Of a stretch of 64,000 bases of DNA, positions 60,643-64,000 are shown piece by piece. Below the pieces are notes generated by a model that was given only the letters and a program-made list of their open reading frames with translations, made no database searches and was not told the DNA's origin. This DNA is from a virus, in IMG/VR virus record IMGVR_UViG_3300015371_000013, positions 1 through 64,000 of that record. One strand, given 5' to 3'. The position numbers and the translations under genes are program-made. How positions within the stretch are numbered: the first letter of the stretch is position 1; every line of letters begins with the position of its first letter.

Positions 60643-61620
60643 TTAGAGAGCGGAAAGATCGATCGGGTTCCCATCGTGATCAAACAACTTCAGTCGAACT
60701 TCCTCACGATCACCACGTTGACGGTGACCAAATATGTGAGCATAGCTGCCCGGAAGATCGATCAGATTTCCATCGGAATCAAACAACTTCAATCGAACTT
60801 TCTCACGATCTCCACGATGGCTACGACCAAATATGTGCGCATCGCTACCTGAAAGATCGATTCGATTTCCCTCACGATCAAATACCTTCAGTCGAACTTC
60901 TTCACGATCACCACAACGACGTCGACCAAATATGTGAGCATCGAATACGTAGCTTGGCTCGCCTCCTGGTGAAGAAACCTCAGGCACGCTGTTGAAAATG
61001 ACGTTTCCGTCAACTTCCAGATAATCCCATTTCACAACTGCTGAGCGAGGAGTTCCCTCTTCCCAGTCTCCCCAGTCATCAGGACTTTCCGAGTTGGCAT
61101 AGACATCAACTTCGATTTCGCCCTCAGTAATCAGAGTTCCGTTCCACGGAATACTACCTAATTCCGTAAAGACATCACCATCTTCAGAAACTTCCCAATA
61201 AAGAGTTCCCGACTCTACCCGAGCTCGCCACCACGGAGTAATCGCCGGATCAATGGCCGGATTCGGAGAAATCCCTACGTTTGTTTCACCAGCGACCATA
61301 CGCGCATCACAGATTGCTGTGCCCAGATACGAATACCAATCAAACTGTATCCAACGCCAATTGCTATTAATTTCACGATTACGTAGGAAAGCCACAACAT
61401 CCAGATCGTAGGCTCCATCTCCAGTAGGAGCGGGTAGTCTCACCGTGAACTGAAAATCTCCTGTAATCGGACACATCGGACTGATAGTACCCGCATACCA
61501 CTGATCAGGTGGATTATGAGTATCAACCGTCAACAGAATCCCCTCTGTAGGAGAGAACTCGACGATGGTGTCATCGCTTCCTTTCACCCAACCAGTTGGA
61601 TCAACAGGAATCTGTGGCAT
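60643..61620 (-). CDS. Lectin-like virion protein with triple AHIFG repeat
   Basis: 325 residues. Residues 1-230 are beta-rich with many Trp (WYAGTISPMCPITGDFQFTV), like a concanavalin-type sugar-binding domain. Residues about 230-325 are three 33-residue repeats of the pattern AHIFGxxxxGDREEVRLKLFD. One copy of the module opens the protein at 63283. Confidence 0.65.
   Translation of the reverse strand: MPQIPVDPTGWVKGSDDTIVEFSPTEGILLTVDTHNPPDQWYAGTISPMCPITGDFQFTVRLPAPTGDGAYDLDVVAFLRNREINSNWRWIQFDWYSYLGTAICDARMVAGETNVGISPNPAIDPAITPWWRARVESGTLYWEVSEDGDVFTELGSIPWNGTLITEGEIEVDVYANSESPDDWGDWEEGTPRSAVVKWDYLEVDGNVIFNSVPEVSSPGGEPSYVFDAHIFGRRRCGDREEVRLKVFDREGNRIDLSGSDAHIFGRSHRGDREKVRLKLFDSDGNLIDLPGSYAHIFGHRQRGDREEVRLKLFDHDGNPIDLSAL
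60650..60951 (-). repeat. Three tandem 99-bp coding repeats
   Basis: The word CACATATTTGG recurs at about 60726, 60825 and 60924, period 99 bp, inside the repeats of the lectin-like gene. Differences between units are mostly silent or conservative. Confidence 0.75.
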
Positions 61621-61637
61621 CTACTCGAAGACCTCCT

Positions 61638-63263
61638 TTATACGATGGCTCGATAACGAAGTACAGAACCCGTGTAAACCAGAGTAGGACTACCTGCTGT
61701 CTTGGTATTCTGTGCCCACCGGAATTTGAACAGACCGCCGTTGCCAACGTGATGAGCCAGACCTCGACATACTCGCTTTGCCGCCGCGGTTCCAAAGGTA
61801 GCACTTACACCACCCACGTCAGTAGTGGTAAGCGTTTGTGCCGCATCTGCAGTACTCAGACCAACCCACATGGTTGAGCCACGTGCAGTAGCATCCTCGG
61901 ACAGCTCACACTTAATATCAGGAGTCCCACTACCAGCAGGCGAAGCATAAAGCAAAAGCAGCTCGATTTCGTATGCCGTACCCGCCACCGTCTGAAACTG
62001 CAATTCGTTATCGTCTTGAAGGACGTTGTCGTTGTACGACTCGTCAACCGCTTTACGCACTACCGTCCAGCCAGCCGTATTAACGATCCACTGACTATCG
62101 TAGTCAGTATCCGATTTCTTGGAAAGAACTTGTCCAACCGTTCCCCCGGCGGCTACGCCAGGACCAGTAGCTCCCTGAGCACCGGTATCACCCTTAGGCC
62201 CTTGAGCACCGGTATCACCCTTCGCCCCCTGAGCACCGGTGTCACCCTTAGGGCCTTGAGGACCCTGCGGACCAGGGGATCCATCAACTCCTGGAGGTCC
62301 TTGGATAGCGCCTCCGTTGACCCACTGGTCGCCATCCCAAATCCACAGCGAATCGTCGGCCTCGACCAGGTAAGCGTCGCCGTTTTTCAGATTGCTAAAG
62401 GTCTGGGAACTAGGCAAGTCGGCCTCAGTCGGAACCGATCCCTTAAACGTTATGCCTGTGCCCGTCGCGCCCTGCAGACCTTGCGGTCCAGTCGGACCAG
62501 GATCACCCTTATCGCCCTTCGGCCCCGCCGGACCCGGTACCGTAGAATCAGCACCAGACGGACCAGGATCGCCTTGAGGCCCCTGAGGACCTTCCGGACC
62601 GGGCATCGTAGAGTCTTCTCCGGGAGGACCAGTTGGCCCCGGATCGCCCTTCAATCCCTGCGGCCCTTCCGGGCCCTGAGGACCAGGTACAGTCGAATCA
62701 GCACCAGGAGGACCTTCGGGACCAGTATCACCTTGAGCACCCGTAGGACCAGGAACGGTTGAGTCAGCCCCAGCAGGGCCAGGATCGCCTTGAGGCCCCG
62801 CAACTCCAGTGTCTCCCTTTGGCCCTGCCGGTCCTTGAATTCCGGCGGGACCGGCCAAGCCCGTATCACCAGTATCTCCCTTTGGACCTTGTTGACCCGG
62901 TTCCCCCATAGGTCCCTGAGGACCTTCGGGACCGGGCTCGCCTTGAAGTCCTTGCGGTCCTTGAGGACCTTCGACTCCTTGTTGACCTGGCTCGCCTGTG
63001 GGCCCCGGAGACCCGGTATCTCCCGTATCTCCCTTTGGACCTGGAGGGCCAGGCTCGCCCTTTGGGCCCTGAGGTCCTTCCGGACCTTCTGGACCCATCG
63101 GGCCTTGAATACCTTCGCCAATCGACTCGGAAGTCAGATCAACAAAGTTGTTCAAGTCGATGGGAGTCATATCTGGCTTGTACAGCGCCACTCGAATGTA
63201 TTCCTGGCCCTCACGTGGCTTTGCGTTAGGAATAACAATGGCTTGCATGGGTCCTGCTGGCAT
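61638..63263 (-). CDS. Collagen-like tail/receptor-binding protein
   Basis: 541 residues from the ATG at 63263 (GGAGG ten bases upstream). N-terminal anchor with [17 protein letters not shown], then about 250 residues of Gly-X-Y triplets ([16 protein letters not shown]...) in two blocks separated by [17 protein letters not shown], then a beta-rich head domain. Trimeric host-contact protein. Encoded between terminase and portal. Confidence 0.8.
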   Translation of the reverse strand: MPAGPMQAIVIPNAKPREGQEYIRVALYKPDMTPIDLNNFVDLTSESIGEGIQGPMGPEGPEGPQGPKGEPGPPGPKGDTGDTGSPGPTGEPGQQGVEGPQGPQGLQGEPGPEGPQGPMGEPGQQGPKGDTGDTGLAGPAGIQGPAGPKGDTGVAGPQGDPGPAGADSTVPGPTGAQGDTGPEGPPGADSTVPGPQGPEGPQGLKGDPGPTGPPGEDSTMPGPEGPQGPQGDPGPSGADSTVPGPAGPKGDKGDPGPTGPQGLQGATGTGITFKGSVPTEADLPSSQTFSNLKNGDAYLVEADDSLWIWDGDQWVNGGAIQGPPGVDGSPGPQGPQGPKGDTGAQGAKGDTGAQGPKGDTGAQGATGPGVAAGGTVGQVLSKKSDTDYDSQWIVNTAGWTVVRKAVDESYNDNVLQDDNELQFQTVAGTAYEIELLLLYASPAGSGTPDIKCELSEDATARGSTMWVGLSTADAAQTLTTTDVGGVSATFGTAAAKRVCRGLAHHVGNGGLFKFRWAQNTKTAGSPTLVYTGSVLRYRAIV

Positions 63264-63282
63264 TACTCGAAGGCCTCCTGAT

Positions 63283-63864
63283 CTATAGAATTCCACTAGC
63301 AGGTATGAAAAATGCACTGGCAGAAGAAACCAGTACTTCGCCTTCGGTTCCAACTAAGAGTTCCGAAGATTGATCAGTGACCAGTCGCCAACTAAGCTTA
63401 GCTGTAATTGGAGAAACCGGGATACACGTATCGTATCCATCGATATAAATTTCTCCAGAACTTGATTCAGACGTTTGAGTAGTTTCGAGATTACCTGTCT
63501 CTTGTACAAATGGAGGATCCGGAGCATCTTCGATAATCATACTCAGTTGAAACAACGGAACAATTTCATCAGGACTTACCGGATTGGGTTCGGGACCAAA
63601 CATAAAAAACGCAATCTCACACGGACGAGCAGGAATTGTCAAACTCCCCCATTCTACCCAAGGAGTGACATGAAAATAAGGAGGTGATTGTTCTTCCCCA
63701 AACACTCCTTTACAACTTCCCGAAAGCGTAGCTTCAGAGCTCTGTACTGATAGACCCCCTCTACCATCTACGCCTAACGGATTACCCTCTTTGTCGAACA
63801 ACTTCATTCGAATTTCTTCTCGATCTCCAAATCTTCGGCGACCGAAAATATGAGCATTGAACAT
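63283..63864 (-). CDS. Virion protein with AHIFG module
   Basis: 193 residues, starts [20 protein letters not shown], the same module as the triple repeat at 60650, followed by a beta-rich domain with [24 protein letters not shown] overlap with the terminase gene. Confidence 0.65.
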   Translation of the reverse strand: MFNAHIFGRRRFGDREEIRMKLFDKEGNPLGVDGRGGLSVQSSEATLSGSCKGVFGEEQSPPYFHVTPWVEWGSLTIPARPCEIAFFMFGPEPNPVSPDEIVPLFQLSMIIEDAPDPPFVQETGNLETTQTSESSSGEIYIDGYDTCIPVSPITAKLSWRLVTDQSSELLVGTEGEVLVSSASAFFIPASGIL

Positions 63865-64000
63865 TACTCGAAGGCCTCCTGGTTGGCTTTGAACGCGATG
63901 TAGGCATCCATCATAGCTGCTACATTGTCAATCTTCTCTTCTTGACGTTTCTTGAGCAGCTTGCGATTACCGTTGGTATCCTCCAGAGTAATAGCATTGC
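63864..64000 (-). CDS. C-terminal end of large terminase subunit (partial)
   Basis: The frame enters from beyond the window and ends at 63864. NRKLLKKRQEEKIDNVAAMM and DAYIAFK match the basic patch and final helix of phage large terminases (nuclease-domain end). Only about 45 residues are visible. Confidence 0.6.
   Translation of the reverse strand, partial: NAITLEDTNGNRKLLKKRQEEKIDNVAAMMDAYIAFKANQEAFE

Noticed and set aside
61700-63120. Repeated short words resembling a CRISPR-like array
   Set aside because: They are Gly-X-Y codons of the collagen-like gene; period is 9 bases and in frame.
1-64000. tRNA genes
   Set aside because: I looked for the T-arm GGTTCGAAT pattern with a matching acceptor stem on both strands; the few TTCGA hits lie inside genes and lack stems.
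1-64000. Integrase, attachment site or insertion sequence
   Set aside because: No tyrosine or serine recombinase motif, transposase motif or terminal inverted repeat was seen in this window.

Overview
The window is a slice of a tailed (siphovirus-type) bacteriophage genome that infects an actinobacterium. Evidence for the host is a phage-encoded actinobacterial-type integration host factor (mIHF), a secreted resuscitation-promoting-factor-like protein, and a ReqiPepy6 Gp37-like tail protein. Every gene I can support is on the minus strand, so transcription runs from about 64 kb down to 1. Genes are tightly packed with ATGA, GTGA or TAGTG overlaps, and many are shorter than 60 codons.

Layout in transcription order. 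64-58 kb: end of the large terminase, then adhesion-type proteins (collagen-like repeats, a 33-residue triple repeat, a duplicated two-gene module) and a head protein with a metallopeptidase motif. 56-51 kb: portal, coiled-coil protein, a prohead-protease/major-capsid fusion, connectors. 51-38 kb: major tail protein, chaperone, a second tail-tube-like protein, tape measure, distal tail and Gp37-like proteins, then holin-like membrane proteins. 38-23 kb: an array of very small, mostly membrane or basic proteins, many in separate cassettes with their own promoter and terminator, interleaved with structured RNAs. 23-12 kb: accessory genes, then replication genes, including one 1274-residue polypeptide that joins a D5-type helicase, an archaeo-eukaryotic-type primase and a family B DNA polymerase, followed by an SSB-like protein and mIHF. 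12-6 kb: secreted Rpf-like protein, small proteins and a SNF2-type helicase. 6.4-5.8 kb: an AT-rich non-coding region with iteron-like repeats, the best origin candidate. 5.8-0 kb: HNH protein, VRR-NUC and Cas4-like nucleases, and a 959-residue YonO-like RNA polymerase carrying the DFDGD motif.

Three signals stand out. (1) About 22 copies of one promoter, CGCG-N14-TATAAT, form a regulon across the small-gene region. (2) A series of unrelated-in-sequence but alike-in-architecture RNAs (transcript 5' end paired to the 3' end, two or three hairpins inside, then a T-tract) lie between these promoters and genes or stand alone as gene-less cassettes. (3) The pentamer AATAT is strongly enriched on the plus strand from about 5.3 kb to the right end, in all reading frames and between genes, but is absent from the first 5.3 kb although gene direction is the same. 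The switch falls close to the origin-like region.

Starts were chosen by Shine-Dalgarno match, overlap with the previous stop, and position relative to promoters; two genes appear to start at CTG. All functional assignments come from reading motifs; no database search was run.
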